Assembly (NCBI GenBank): GCA_023213395.1 | Contig: CM041465.1 | Span: 250,797,741-250,861,740 of the forward strand | DNA: 64,000 bases | Reading direction: 5' to 3' | DNA from: Cycas panzhihuaensis | Lineage: Eukaryota > Cycadophyta | Part shown: positions 1 to 12,257 of the stretch, piece by piece | Layout of the letters: each line of letters opens with the position of its first letter | How positions within the stretch are numbered: position 1 is the stretch's first letter | Program-made: the position numbers and the translations under genes | The notes under the pieces: generated by a model | The model's database searches: none | Seen by the model: the letters and a program-made list of their open reading frames with translations, nothing else | Told to the model about the DNA's origin: nothing

Positions 1-239
1 ACAAAGTAATATTAAGGTAACCATCTTCTATAATCCATGACCCTTATATAACAAAAGACACTATTTCCTATGCAATCCTATTAGTGCCCAAGGTGGTCTT
101 ACATACTATTGAACAACATAGTGGCCTTGCATTCCATTGGGCAACTTATCGGCTTGTGTACCAAGTTCCATAACTAACCTTATGGTAACTTTCTATATAT
201 TAGTGCTTTACATAACTTAGTAAGATTAGTTATGTAGCA
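1..239 (-). repeat. R1 3' LTR (cut by window start)
   Basis: Matches the right LTR at 6310-6549 along its length, for example the block around ccatcttctataatccatga in both. It ends on the plus strand in CA at 238-239, directly before a polypurine tract. About 165 bp of the LTR lie outside the window, judged from the length of the right copy. Confidence 0.85.
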
Positions 240-252
240 AGTCCCCTCCCCT
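240..252 (-). other. R1 polypurine tract
   Basis: The plus strand reads agtcccctcccct, that is, a purine run on the minus strand immediately upstream of the 3' LTR. This is the expected site of plus-strand DNA priming in an LTR element. Confidence 0.8.
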
Positions 253-254
253 GA

Positions 255-3200
255 GATGTTAAGTCCTTGAGGCATTTGAGGTGTAGGTGCTATTGGAGAA
301 AATCATTGGATTCCCAAGTTGCTTCATCTAAGGTGCAACTTACCCATTGCATTCAGTATTCTGAAATTAACCGGTTCTAGAGACGGTGTTGTCTGCTAGC
401 CAGTATATGTTCTGGGGGTATAGTCAGGGATTGCTCTTTATCCAAAACTAGTAGGGTTGTCTAGGGGACATGGGTTTTGTTGATACAATTTTGGAGATAG
501 GAAACATGAAAAACATTATAGATGTTGGTGGTAGGAGGAAGTTCAAGGGCATATGCAACTTCACTAATACATTTGAGGACTTTGTTGGGGCCATAATATT
601 GAGGGCTAAGTTTGTGATTTTTATGGTGGCAGAGAAATTATTACTTACAAGATTGTAGATAAAGGAATATAAGATGGTGAAGGAGCGATCAGAATGGTGG
701 CAGTCTACTAATTATTTCATTTGATTTTGGGCTATGGATAGGTTTTGTTTGAGGGCATGAAGAATTTGATCCATGTGTTGTAATTTTTGTTATATTGTAC
801 TTGTGTGGAGGTTCTTGGCTAAGGTGTGATGGGAAGGTGGGGGATATATGTAAAGGGCTAAAAATAGGGACATTCCAATGGATAAATGATGTGAGGAGTT
901 GTATTGATACTCAGTTAGGGCTATCCATGTTGTCCATTTAGACTGGTGGTTAGATGCAAAGCAACATAAGTAAATCTCCAAAGTTTTGTTAAGGACCTTT
1001 TATTAGCCATTGATTTGTGGATGGTATACCAAGCTCCTCTTAAACAATATTCCCAAGGCACGAAATATCTCTTGTCAGAAGGAGCTAGTGAATTTAGAAT
1101 CTCGATCACACATGATAGTAGATGGGAAACCATATAAGTGAAATATTATTTAGAGGTAAATGTTGGTAATATGCAATGCCTTATATATTGTATGGATAGG
1201 TAGGAAGTGGGCGTATTTTGTTAACCTGTCTATAACTACTAAAATAGAGTCATACCCAACAAATAACAGTAGGCCCGTGATAAAATCAATGGCAATATCT
1301 TACTATTTGCCATGTGGGATATGCAAAAGTTGAAGGAGACCCAGTTGGGGTTTTGTATCAGCTCTATTGTACTGGCATGTGTCGCATTCTGAGATAAAGG
1401 TGAGAATGGTGGATTTCATTTATGGCCAAAAGAAGTCAAATCATATCCTACGATAAGTCTTGTCAAATCTGGAATGGTCACTAAGTAGAGAAGAATGATA
1501 TTTTGATAAAAGATAAGGAATGAAAGTTGAGTGGGGATGTACGAATATGTAGTTTTGATATAAGAGAAGATTATTATTGATGGACCAATCTTTATAAATA
1601 TGGACCTTATTAGCCTAATGTAAAAAGTCTGGTTGGGATTTGTTAGCCATAGTTAAGTCTTGTATCCACATTGGTTATAGGGAAGAGATGGCATGAATGA
1701 TAGGATCCTCAATGTGACAAATGTTGTCATTAGGCATAAAGGAGGGTAGTTAGGATAGGGTGTCTGCCACAATGTTCTCTTTTCCCTTTTTATATGTGAT
1801 TGTAAAGTAAAAAACTTGAAAGTGGTCGACCCATTTGGCCTGCTCTTCCGAGAGGACTGGTTGGTCTAGTAGGCAATAAAGGCTATGATGATCAGTGAGG
1901 ATAGTAAATTTAGAACCAAGTAGATACTGTCGCCATTTGTTAATAATGTGAAGGATGGCCTTTATTTCTTTTTGATAGGTAGATAGCCCACACTCATGCT
2001 CCTTAAGTTTTTAACTTTCAAAAGCAATAGGGTGGAAGTCTTGCATTAAGACTACACCTAGTCCAAACACAAAGGCATCACATTCTAGTTAAAACGACAG
2101 AGGAAAGTTAGGTGAGGCCAACATTAGAGTGGTTGTCATGACCTCCTTAAGGTGGAGAAAGGCCTTGTTGGCTGAGGTAGACCATTGAAAGGAATCTTTC
2201 CTAAGTAGGTGAGTTAAAGAGGTGGTTAAAGTGGGATAATTTCGAATGAACTGATGATAAAATCTAATAAGTCCTAGGAAGGCTCATAATTAGGTAAGGG
2301 TTTTTGGAGTTGGCCAATTGGTGATGATAAAAATTTTATTGACATCCACTCGAACCCATGTGGACGATATAATTTGACTAAGGTATTGTAGTTCAAATTT
2401 TCCAAACTCACATTTAGAGTACTTAGCATATAACTTATTCTCGGCTAAGATTTGGAGAATTATTTCTAAATGCAGGATGTGAGATACATGTTTGAGCTAT
2501 AGATAAGAATATCATCGAAGAAGACGATGATAAATTTTTATAAGTATAGGGAAAAAATTTTGTTCATGAGGGCCCTCAAGGTAGCTAGAGTATTATACAG
2601 GCCAAAGGGCATGACTTGGAACTCAAAGTAGCCATGGTGAGTTGAAAAGGCCATTTTGTATTGATCCTCTAGCAAGATAGGGATCTAATAATATCCTGAC
2701 TATAGATCGAATTTAGTAAACATCACAATACCATGGATCTCACATGTCATTGATTTGTGGCATACGAAACTTATTTTTTATGGCGATTTTATTTAATACA
2801 TGATAATTATTGATACAAAGTTGTAAAGAGCCATCCTTTTTACGAACTAGAATAATGGGTGTAGAGTACGGGCTCTTATTACGATGAATGATACCGAAGT
2901 CCATTAATTCCTTGGGGATTTTTTTGATTTCATTTTCTCAGAAATATGAGTTCCTATATGGTTAAAGGCTAATCATGTCATGTGAATTTTATAACTCAAT
3001 AGTGTGATAATAACCTCGATTGGGTGGGGGACTAGAAGGTAGCATAGTAAATATATATTGGTATCGATTTAATACTTATTGGATATCGGGGTGACTACTT
3101 GAAGGGGCGTAGATATGGTTGAGATAAATGATATACCCTATATTATTATTGAGTTATCGGCTTTCGGGTGGGTAAGATCACTTTGTTACAGGGGAATTGC

Positions 3201-3600
3201 ATCCCATAAAGTTTATATAACCAACCCATATGATCTTTGAATATAATGAATAGGGTTATGGGTGAGTTGTCAATGCTATAGGTTCCTAGTGTTTGGAGCT
3301 ACTGTACACCAAGAATTACATCTAACCCACCTATAGATAAGGGATGAAAATCATAGACAAGGATATATGAGACAATGTGAACAGTGAGGTTTTTAATTGT
3401 TCCTACATAGTAAAGGGTGTGATGACCAAGTAAGGAGTAGATGAAGCCTGTCTTAGGTTCTATATAAAGATTCAGCTATTGGGTGATGGATATATTGATG
3501 AAAATTTCCGATGCACCACTGTTGATCAAAATGGTGATTGAGGTTTTTCAAAGTATTCCTTTGACCTGGAGTGGTTCGTGACATGAGGTAGAGGTAATGG
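255..3600 (-). pseudogene. R1 pol remnant: PR, RT, RNase H, IN, chromodomain-like tail
   Basis: Read on the minus strand. The protease core ILINSGASE lies near 3490-3540. RT pieces are LVRKKDGSL near 2830-2860 and [13 protein letters not shown] near 2500-2545. RNase H ends in KWRQYLLGSKF and DHHSLYCLL near 1870-1940. The integrase zinc region (CDTCQYNRAD) is near 1340-1400, the core DIAIDFITGLL near 1270-1310, and the distal core SKWTTWIALTEYQYN near 900-960. The integrase C-terminus with YGPNKVLKCISEVAYA and NVFHVSYL lies at about 500-600. A short tail with LDEATWES near 300-330 resembles the end of a chromodomain. Many stops and frame changes interrupt every domain. In chromoviruses this polyprotein copies and integrates the element and steers it to chromatin. 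No single open frame remains. Confidence 0.85.
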
Positions 3601-4762
3601 TTGATAAGGAAACTTTAGGTTTAGGATTAGGGGATAGCTCATCATAAGAGTGGTTTTGGGATTCATCATTATATTTATGCTTGGTCTCAAGGTCATCTTC
3701 TATAAGTTAGGATCAATTGTAAACACCATCTTCCTAGCTTTATAGATTCTGCCATGATCAAAGGTCCATTTTTTAGAGCATTGCATATAGAGACTGACTT
3801 CCCAATAGCATTATACCTTTATTAGAGTGATGTGAATAGACTTTGAGGATGGCTCCTCAATGTAGTATTCGGGAGATATAGATAGAGGGTCTTCTAGTCA
3901 CAAGCATGATCGTTGGTAGTCTGATGGGCACGATCTTTAGGACCAGGTGGTATCTCATTGATAATTAACTTATTGGAATCATTGAAACCATATGGAGTTT
4001 CATTTGAATGGAGGAGGCCTTTTTATGACAAATTTTGCTTCAATTGCTTTAGCCATATTGATTACATCCTTTAAAGTAGGTAGGGATACTCTTTGAGCCT
4101 AGACACATATGCATTTATTTATATCTATTTATTGAGTTACTAATCAACTTGATTGTGTAAAGATTAAAACTCGTCATTATATACTTTGATAGAGGATACT
4201 TATTTCAACTATGTCAGTTAGGTAAAGAAAGATTGGTTCTAAGTATCTTCATATTACTTGAAGAAGCAGGTAGAGGAGTGGGCCTAAGATAAACTATAAA
4301 GATATTCCCACTTCCACCATTAGAACTAATGATGTACCTTTCCATCTAAATGGATAGAAGCAAATATAAGTTGTTTGTTGATTGACATTGAGTTGAGTAT
4401 AAAGTAGGACTCTAATTTACTAATCCAACTTTGTGTGGTGTCCTTGTTAAGGTCTAGATCAAATGTAGGGATGTTGATCTTATGGTGAAACAGGTGCTAT
4501 TGACATGGAGGTAGAGTCAAAATTTGCTATAATATGGGGGCGATTGTAGTGAATGTGTCTAATAACTAAGTGGAGATGTTGGATATCTGTTGCATTATCT
4601 AGTTTATATCAGATTTGGATATAAGAGTTAACATATCTATTTTGACTTCCTGATATATGACAACTACTTCATTTTAACCTACTTATATATGGTGGTTAGC
4701 CCTTACTTGACTACATGGGTCTCGAGTGCAGAAATTTTGTCATTATTACTTAAAGGAGCCAT
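3601..4762 (-). pseudogene. R1 gag remnant
   Basis: Lies between the protease and the leader, where gag is expected. The likely start is the ATG at 4762-4760, which opens MAPLSNNDKISALETHV; the related element R10 also starts its gag with MAP. A cysteine/histidine-poor remnant of a zinc knuckle (CSKKWTFDHG) can be read near 3745-3790. Stops are frequent and no long frame is left. Gag would form the particle shell around the RNA. The identification rests mainly on position. Confidence 0.6.
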
Positions 4763-6129
4763 GACGAATATTGAAAGGATGTAAAGAGGTAGGAATAAAC
4801 ATAAAGAAGAGGAAATATACAAAGTGGGAAAGATCAAGAGAGAATGGGATGAAAGAACTGGGGAGTTGTTACAGGGAAGAGAAAGGGGTAAATAGGGGGA
4901 ATGTAGGGTGTCCATAGCATGTTGGCCACAAAAATTACATAAATAAGGTATCTAGCCCACTTAGATGAGCGCAAAAAGCTTGTCCAAATGGAGCATAGGG
5001 GATTTAAGAGTGAGTTTGAGGTGGCAAGGCCCACTGGTAACCTGGGTACTAAAAAGCATAAAAATTATATGCAAGAATTAAGTTAGTACAAAATGACCAC
5101 CACAACGTGCTAATCAAAATAAGGTATATGAGTTATAATAGTAGTTTTTCTCTGTGAACGTATACCGTGAAGTGTGACTAAGTGGAGTTTTTTCTTTTTA
5201 TATACATGCTTTTCCTTTCCTCTTTATTTTTTATATTTTTCTTTTTCTTTCTTTTTTGTTCTCTCTCTCTCTCTCTTTCTTTTCCTTGAGTCTAACTGTA
5301 TTGATAATTTCTGGATGTAGACAATATTGTGAAAATTATTATTAATATGTTGTGTCTTGAGATCTTAATCAAGCAATAGAGCATGTGAAGTAGGGTATAA
5401 GTGATCAAAGGTATCCTACCAACCACTAGACAATGTGTGCTTAGTCTTATAGGCCTGCTAATAAACTTCTAATGTAAAATTTTAGGGTAGGTAGCTTCAT
5501 AGTGCTAATCGCTAACCACTATATTACAGGACTTTTGGCAGCCAGTAGTTTACTTATACTAGGAAGGATTTGGGACCTATAAGGATCCTCCTATATACCT
5601 AAAGGTATGTGGAGGCATGCTTTCATAGCCAAGTTCTATCTAGGGCTTGATTTAAGAGTGTTATCTCCAATCCTTTATGCAAGGGGTGGAAAAGACACGA
5701 CGTGCTTAGCCAAAATGATAAATCCCTGTGATTTTTAAAGACCCCCAATATAGGGTCTCTACCTAACTACTTAGGTAGCCACAAAGCAGAGTCATCTACC
5801 TGGGAAAGAGGGGTGGGAGGGAGAAAGGATAACCATCGAGTGAAGTTATCTACCCTTGGACTAATGACTTAGTATAAAAATTGAAATAAACGAATTAAAC
5901 AAAAAAATGAATGTAAGGTAGAAAATATAATATCCTAGGCATTACCTATGGGAAAAAATTCCTTTTCCCTCATGACTCCTGAGTTGTACTAGTTCTATTC
6001 CTCAATCTCTATAGAGAGAGTACTAAGAGAAGGTCTTCCCTCGATCTCTACATAGTAGAGAGAGTACTCAATCTGTCAGAAAAAAAAAATCAATTTTGTT
6101 GGCATGTTGAATAACTTCCTATAATCACA
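4763..6129 (-). other. R1 5' leader, with pyrimidine tract
   Basis: About 1.4 kb between the PBS and gag with no coding sense. It holds a plus-strand T/C-rich tract at about 5183-5286, including a short CT repeat. The segment at about 5555-5770 is homologous to the leader of R10 at about 63603-63802, and shared blocks include atactaggaagg and gagttctatct-like stretches. The retained similarity over the leader, while the LTRs differ, links the two elements. Confidence 0.7.
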
Positions 6130-6147
6130 AACCTGGCTCTGATACCA
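6130..6147 (-). other. R1 primer-binding site (initiator tRNA-Met)
   Basis: The plus strand reads aacctggctctgatacca, identical to the 3' end of plant initiator tRNA-Met. On the minus strand this is the usual PBS that starts with TGGTATCAGAGC. All 18 positions match. Confidence 0.92.
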
Positions 6148-6149
6148 CT

Positions 6150-6549
6150 TATTATAATTCTTCTCATAGGTGCTCCTTAGTATAATAGAAAAATAACAAT
6201 TTACAACCATTTTATTCTAACCAATAAGTACAAACAAATTATCAAAGAGTCTCACAAAAGTATAAGAGCATCAATTGATCACCAAATGAAGAGTATCGTA
6301 GTACAATCTTTTATAAAGTAATATCAAGTTAACCATCTTCTATAATCCATGACTCTTATATAGATAAAAATGGGTCTTTCCTACATAATCCTATTGGTGG
6401 CCCGGTTGGCCTTACATTCTATTGGACATTCCATTGGTCATCTTATCAGCCTGTGCACCAAGCTTCATAACTAACTTTATCACTTAACCTTATGATAGCT
6501 CTTTGCATATTAGCGCATTACATAACTTAGGAAGATGAGTTATATAACA
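6150..6549 (-). repeat. R1 5' LTR
   Basis: About 400 bp between the PBS and the point where similarity to the left LTR stops (CA at 6548-6549). The boundary on the PBS side is blurred because the expected TG is mutated. The two LTRs differ by substitutions and indels, which points to an old insertion. Confidence 0.8.
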
Positions 6550-8442
6550 TAAACCCTAGTGGCCCCTCAACCAAATGGCTTTATAAAATTGTATACCAAG
6601 TGAATAATCATTTCATGTGCATGTATGTATTATTGTGAGGGAAATTATCTCCTTAAAGCATATGTTTACTAATAATAATTTAGAAGAGTTTAATATATAA
6701 ATAAAGAATGATGTTTTGGGGAAAGTTTGATGAATGAATAAAAAGAAAAATAAATAAATAGTTGTAAAATAAATTGTAAAGATGAATAGATAGAGTAAAT
6801 AAACAATGGAACTTAGGAGTCTTATTTTATTTTTATTAAAAGAATTAACATAATACTTGAATTTTTTTTGCTTGATAATAATGACTTCCTCCTTACCTTT
6901 TGGTTTATGATAGTAGAGATGATATGATCCCAAACATGTGTATATTATTGTGCTTGTAATAAAATAAGGAATGTTAATAATGATGTGATAAGGAGGGTCC
7001 TTTATGGCTACATCCTTGTATAACTGATTAAAGAAATGAAGATAGTGCCAAAAGAATGAATGATATCCTTTCTCCTCTTCTTAGAGGAAGTATAAATAAT
7101 TAGGTTGGGCTCCTTAATTTAGAATACTTACAAATTATAGGTATGGGAAATATGAAAGAGAAATAATGCAAATTGGGTTGGATTATATACTTTTATGGTG
7201 AAGCCATACTGATCTATAAGATTTTATGTGCTTTTATTAGATTTAGTACTCAACTCTAGAAATTTGACCTATTGATTTCTTAAGGGATTATGAATGGTTA
7301 ACATGTAAATTTAAGTGATAACATAATGCCTTATGGAGGTTTAGGACCTAGAATAAAATGGAAATTGTTTAAGGGGCTCTAATAAATATGGTGGATAAGG
7401 AACATTGTCATTATTATTATTGATTCAAGTGGGAGGAGGAGGAATGAGTTACATATTATCTTAAATAAGGATGCATAAGTATTTCATTCCATGGGTGGGA
7501 CATTCTTATAAGTCTACTTATTATTACTTTTATTATTTTGACTAGATGTTGATATGTCTTATTACCACTTTGTTGGTCTTTTTATCATTCTAGATTTTTA
7601 TTAATTAGATCTCGTTTACTCCTTCTAACATTCATTATAAATGAAAGGCCATGGCTTACTCTTGATTTGTTAATCAAATCATGCATACTCTTTACAATCT
7701 TCATTATGTTTAAGGGACTTATTGATTCTCAAAGGACTTAGGTTAAACTTTTTTTAGTTACTAGTGTAAAATCATGGAAATTAGTTAAAATGTTATGAGG
7801 GTTTATAAGATTTTAGTAATTAGATGTCTAATAGTATAACATTAAAGATCCTTAAGACATTTTGTATGTCAAATTTATACTTCAATATGTTAATATTATA
7901 TTTGTTGTGATTTTTAGAACAAGTTATCTTAATTGGTTGTGGTATATACAAAATCGACCACTAGTTAAAGCCCTATCCAATCTCAATTAATATGTATGCC
8001 ATAGTCACCATGTATGCGAATTACAATTGCACTTAGTTGCAATCATCACATATATATTTGTTAGTTAGTCATGTTATTGATTATCTAATCTATAATGCAT
8101 CTCATATCTTATGACATAAATAAGTGAGACTAGTCAAGTTAAGGTTTATTTATGGTAGTATCATATGTGCACTAAGATTAGTAACCAACACAATGATTAA
8201 CAATGCATTAGTACTAGGGTTAATATTAATGGCATGGGATTTAATTGAGGCAAACATGAAGGGTTATGCCCTCTCTTTCCATAAATAATGCCTCCCTCTT
8301 TATATGATTATCAACCATTAAATCCATATTCTTTACCAAAGAATAAATTGAATTACTTATTAGCTTTCTCATTTGGTTTTCTTTGAATTCCTTGGATTTT
8401 CATGTCATATTCTCATGGAGAACTCTATAGCAATCATGAAAA
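6550..8442. other. AT-rich spacer, nothing recognised
   Basis: Between the end of R1 and the left LTR of R2. Frames on both strands are short and low in complexity. The longest (minus, 6613-6933) is a run of hydrophobic and asparagine/lysine codons, as expected by chance in AT-rich DNA. I see no domain, RNA gene or repeat structure. Confidence 0.6.
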
Positions 8443-8620
8443 TGGTTATATAATTAGTCATAAGATAAATCATTATCATAGCAAGTCCAATGATCAAACT
8501 CCTAAGCAACATGAGTTAGTTATTACGAATAGACCATTATGAAACAGGTTTCATAATAATAAGCCATTACAACTGCTAGAATGACTATAAATAGTGATAT
8601 GAGGCAATATGTAAGAGTTA
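8443..8620 (+). repeat. R2 left LTR (part that can be matched)
   Basis: Starts with TG at 8443 and aligns with 36037-36218, with shared stretches such as accattatgaa and gactataaatag-like text. Its true right end is not known because the partner copy is truncated, and I could not see a primer-binding site downstream. Confidence 0.6.
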
Positions 8621-9299
8621 TGAGAGAAATTTGATGATATAATATGTATAACAACAATCATATGATCTTGTCCATTTGTTTTGCATGCATTGGATATTGA
8701 CTATATGATTTAATGAGAGAAGCCACATTATAAAACAATATACAAGCATTAATAAAGAAGGATTTTTGATGGACTATATAATGTCTCTAACAATGCTTAG
8801 TTAGTTGATATTAACAATTGAATGATTGGATGAAAGTAAATTATGCATTAATTAAGAACATCCAACATTTGATTTTGTGATTAATTAAATCTAGTATTAC
8901 TTAGGAAAATAAAATATTTCCCATTAAAGTAAGTAGTGATTAAAATGCTATGGTAAGGGAAGGATATGCAAAGAAGTGAAAAGAGAAAGACAAGATGATA
9001 TAGAGAAAATTATAGATAGTTAGGAAAAATTAATAGGATCAAGAACTTTTTGATACTAGCTAATGGTTACTTTTGATAGAGAAGTCACTAAAGGAGCAAG
9101 CTCATGAATAGAGAGATAAAAGGAGATTATTAGAGGTTGTAGTCTAGTGTCCCCTCCTATAATAGGACAAAATTATTTGAAGATGTATTTAGAGAATTAG
9201 AAGAGAAGATTAAGTTCCTTTCAATTTAGGATCTAACTCCCCTTAAAAGTACTTCTTCCTTTATATCATCTATAAAGAAGAAACAAGAAGGATTGGGCC
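8621..9299 (+). other. R2 LTR remainder and leader, unresolved
   Basis: AT-rich sequence between the matched LTR part and the first gag-like trace. It presumably holds the rest of the left LTR, the PBS and the leader. None of these can be fixed by eye. Confidence 0.4.
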
Positions 9300-11741
9300 A
9301 TAATAACAAAATTAATACTATAATACATGTAGTGTAGTATATGCTTTAAAAATAATTATCAAAGCATGATGGCACTGTTAATGGAGCATATCATCTATTT
9401 GTTTATGAGTTACTATGGAATTATATGGCATTGTTGATGCTAAGATAAAGTTGAATGAATTTCCAACTACCTTATATTTTAAAGCAAAAAATTAATATCA
9501 AGGAATGGTGAAGTAAAAATTGATCAAAGATTGGGGAGAATACAAGAAAGCATTATGTAAAGTATTTGGCCATTAAAAGTAGGCTTTATGCAAGTAAGGA
9601 ACTTATAAATATAATCAACAATGGTTTTTTGAGCTCTTACTTCTAGATGCTCAGAAGCCTTTGCATAGATTATGTATTAATTGGACATGAAATAATGAAT
9701 TGATTGTTTTATGAATGGGATCCCACTAGTGATATAAACTATAACTTGATAATAAAGTCTAAAGGCTTGATGGAGTAATTAATATTACTATAGAGTTAGA
9801 AGGGGAAATAGAGACAATGCTGTAAATATAAGCTTTTTTAAATGTGATGGAATAATTACTTTAAACTTTACAAAATATTAATATGCCAATTAAAGAACAA
9901 CCAATTAGGGAAAATATTTAATATATGGGTTGGCAAGCCTATGGGTAGTATAAAGAGGAATGGTTTCTTTAGGGATCATCAAAATATTTTGTAACAAAAC
10001 ATTGATTAATAATAAATACATTATTGTCAAGAAATACATGCCACCAAACATAAGCCCCTATGTAAGGGAATCAACCAAGAGGTTAGTGACAAAAATTGAT
10101 TTTACCAAGGAGACAAATGCATTACCACATTCATGATTTATATGGGCATTCCATAAAAGAATATTCTTAAAATATGATTAAAGGGAGCCATCCTAAGATA
10201 TTAAGTCAGTATCATCATATTTATGACTTCAAGACACACAATACTCATGATTATCAATTCAATCTAAAGGTTAGTAAAGGGACATATCAAAATAAGAATA
10301 GACAAAGGTTAATTGTAGGGATAAAATTGATGAAGAAAGTATAATGTCATTAGTGGAGAAACTGGGAACATGTAAAGAAAGTATTCATTTAGTAAATCTT
10401 AAATAATTGTTTACACTTCATAAGGATCTAGTAATCATGAAATAACTAATCATACAATAATGCTATAAAAAATAAAAAGGAGAGGGAAAGTTGCACATTA
10501 CATGATAGCAATCAAAGCCTCCCAATGACATTCAATTATTTAGATATAATTACAAGTCATTGTAGCAAGTAAAAGCAAACTAGGTTACAAGATAAGGTAT
10601 GAGAAGCTATTGGGATAATAGTAAATTTAAATCTACACCAAGAATGGTATGATGAAGGCCTGTAAAAGAATCAAAGAAGTACCTAGATATTTAAAACCAT
10701 AAATCCTATTATAACAATACTAAAAAATAATTAGATATATAGAATACATGTTGCATTGGAGTAGAAATATTATTACTTATCATTTTAAAAGGAATATGCA
10801 CTAAAGTAGGAGATGTTGAAAAGGCCTAAGAAGTGTTAGCATTGGTTGATTTAACAACTACATTGATTATGCAATTATTAAAGGAAAAGAAATTAATTAA
10901 TGAATATAGGTAAGCAACTAATGCTCAAAAGGTAAGATATATGACAAGTAGAGTAGCATTAGAATTTAAAGACCTAAAACCCTAAGCTATGTATAAATTT
11001 AATATTTCACATTATAAGATGTAATAATCAATTTAAGACATCATGCGAAAGTGATGATAAAATAAACCTAGATTTTGTTAATATGAAATGCTTTAGAAGA
11101 ATACTTTATACTAATTAGAATCACTAATCAAAATTAAATTCTATTTGTTAAGCAATTAAAGAAACGTGCTGTAACTTGTTGTGAAATAATGGATGAGACT
11201 AGTTTTGAAGTTGTTTCCTTATATTCAAAAAGAGATGTTTACTAATTATTATTAAGTAGGCCATGGTAGAGAAGAATGAGAGGAACTTTATGTTTGGATC
11301 AACAATGATTGATATTTTAATAGGGAAATCAAGTTGTTACTATTCTTTTAGACAAGGGATTTGAATTTTTTAACAAGACTATGCTTTAGTTTCCACCAAG
11401 AATTAGTAAATTCAAAAATAATATGAAGATATATACCATTGCCAAGTGATAATTAATGATTTAATTAATCAAATTATGGAACGATTCTTAAACTGCAACA
11501 TTATTGAATTATAGTTAATGAAATATGAAAGAGCATTAGAGGTATGACAAGAAAACTGGTATGAAGAATACTAATCTTACTTTTGAATGTAAGCAAACAT
11601 AGTTAGAATAATAACTTCAAAGGACCAAATTGCTATATAAGAAATATCAACTATGGAAATTGCTTATGATGAAACAATAGACCCATTACAAGCTTTGGTT
11701 GTCTAACACACATAAATTATAATGGAAGCAAAAAAAAAAAA
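9300..11741 (+). pseudogene. R2 gag/protease remnant (upstream half)
   Basis: Weak traces on the plus strand. Around 9480-9590 one frame reads KLIKDWGEYKKALCKVFGH after YQGMV, which has the tryptophan spacing and basic character of a plant gypsy gag core. Near 11330-11390 VVTILLDKGFEFFN resembles the active-site strand of a retroviral-type aspartic protease, with LLDKG in place of LLDSG. The rest is saturated with stops. The assignment is supported by position: RT of the same element resumes on the far side of R3, and the breakpoint lies in the linker between protease and RT. Confidence 0.45.
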
Positions 11742-11835
11742 GTATAGAAACTTTGTAATAATAGGTATAATTATTAAAAATAATTGTATTCAATTAGTGG
11801 TTGGTTTTTCGCCGTACTTAGTAGTCTTATATTAA
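11742..11835. repeat. Left copy of 94-bp direct repeat flanking R3
   Basis: Abuts the R3 left LTR exactly and is repeated at 25103-25194, abutting the R3 right LTR. Both copies share blocks such as ttggtttttc and cttatatt. The copies differ at about one base in ten. The length is far above the 4-6 bp duplication normal for LTR elements. Confidence 0.8.
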
Positions 11836-12247
11836 TGTAATAAGGAATATCTAATTAGGAGAAAGGATGAAAAAAGAGATGAATAATGTTAGAAGACAAA
11901 TAACAAACATGTACATTAATAATAATAAAAAAGAAGGTGGTAGAATTGTTATACACTCTAAAATAGATAGCATTAAATCATCAATATTATAATACACTCA
12001 GCGACTATTATGCTATACAAAGGATAATAGCCTTATTATATAGATGAAAGAGCTCCTCTTAGAGTCTTTACATTTTGGATAAGTATCAAACACACATGGA
12101 AAAGTAAGTACTTATATTGACCACTCAAAAAAGGGGGAAGAGGTTTTTGACCCTTAAGTTACACCACTAGAAAAGTGGGCAATATATATTTAGTATAAAG
12201 TACATAAATAATACATGACTTAATGATTAGACATAAAGGTTTTAATA
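11836..12247 (-). repeat. R3 3' LTR
   Basis: Starts TGTAATAAGG and aligns with the right LTR (TGTGAGAAGG) throughout, for example attatgctatacaa and tttagtataaagt. It ends in AATA where AACA would be expected, a C-to-T change shared by both copies. It lacks the long GA run present in the right LTR. Confidence 0.88.
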
Positions 12248-12257
12248 TTCTCCCTTA
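12248..12257 (-). other. R3 polypurine tract
   Basis: Plus strand ttctccctta, a purine run on the minus strand next to the 3' LTR. Confidence 0.7.

Larger units (their letters stand above)
1..6549 (-). mobile_element. R1: decayed Ty3/gypsy chromovirus with two LTRs
   Basis: An LTR retrotransposon read on the minus strand. The order from high to low coordinate is 5' LTR, PBS, long leader, gag, protease, RT, RNase H, integrase, chromodomain-like tail, PPT, 3' LTR. The sequence at 1-239 is a clear relative of 6310-6549, which identifies the LTR pair; the left copy is cut by the window edge. All domains are present in the usual chromovirus order but are full of stops, so the copy is dead. Its untranslated leader resembles that of R10 at the other end of the window, so R1 is an older relative of R9 and R10. 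No target duplication can be checked because the left end is missing. Confidence 0.9.

Noticed and set aside
6613-6933. Minus-strand frame of 106 codons
   Set aside because: Hydrophobic, low-complexity translation of AT-rich DNA; no domain, no start context and no relative in the window.
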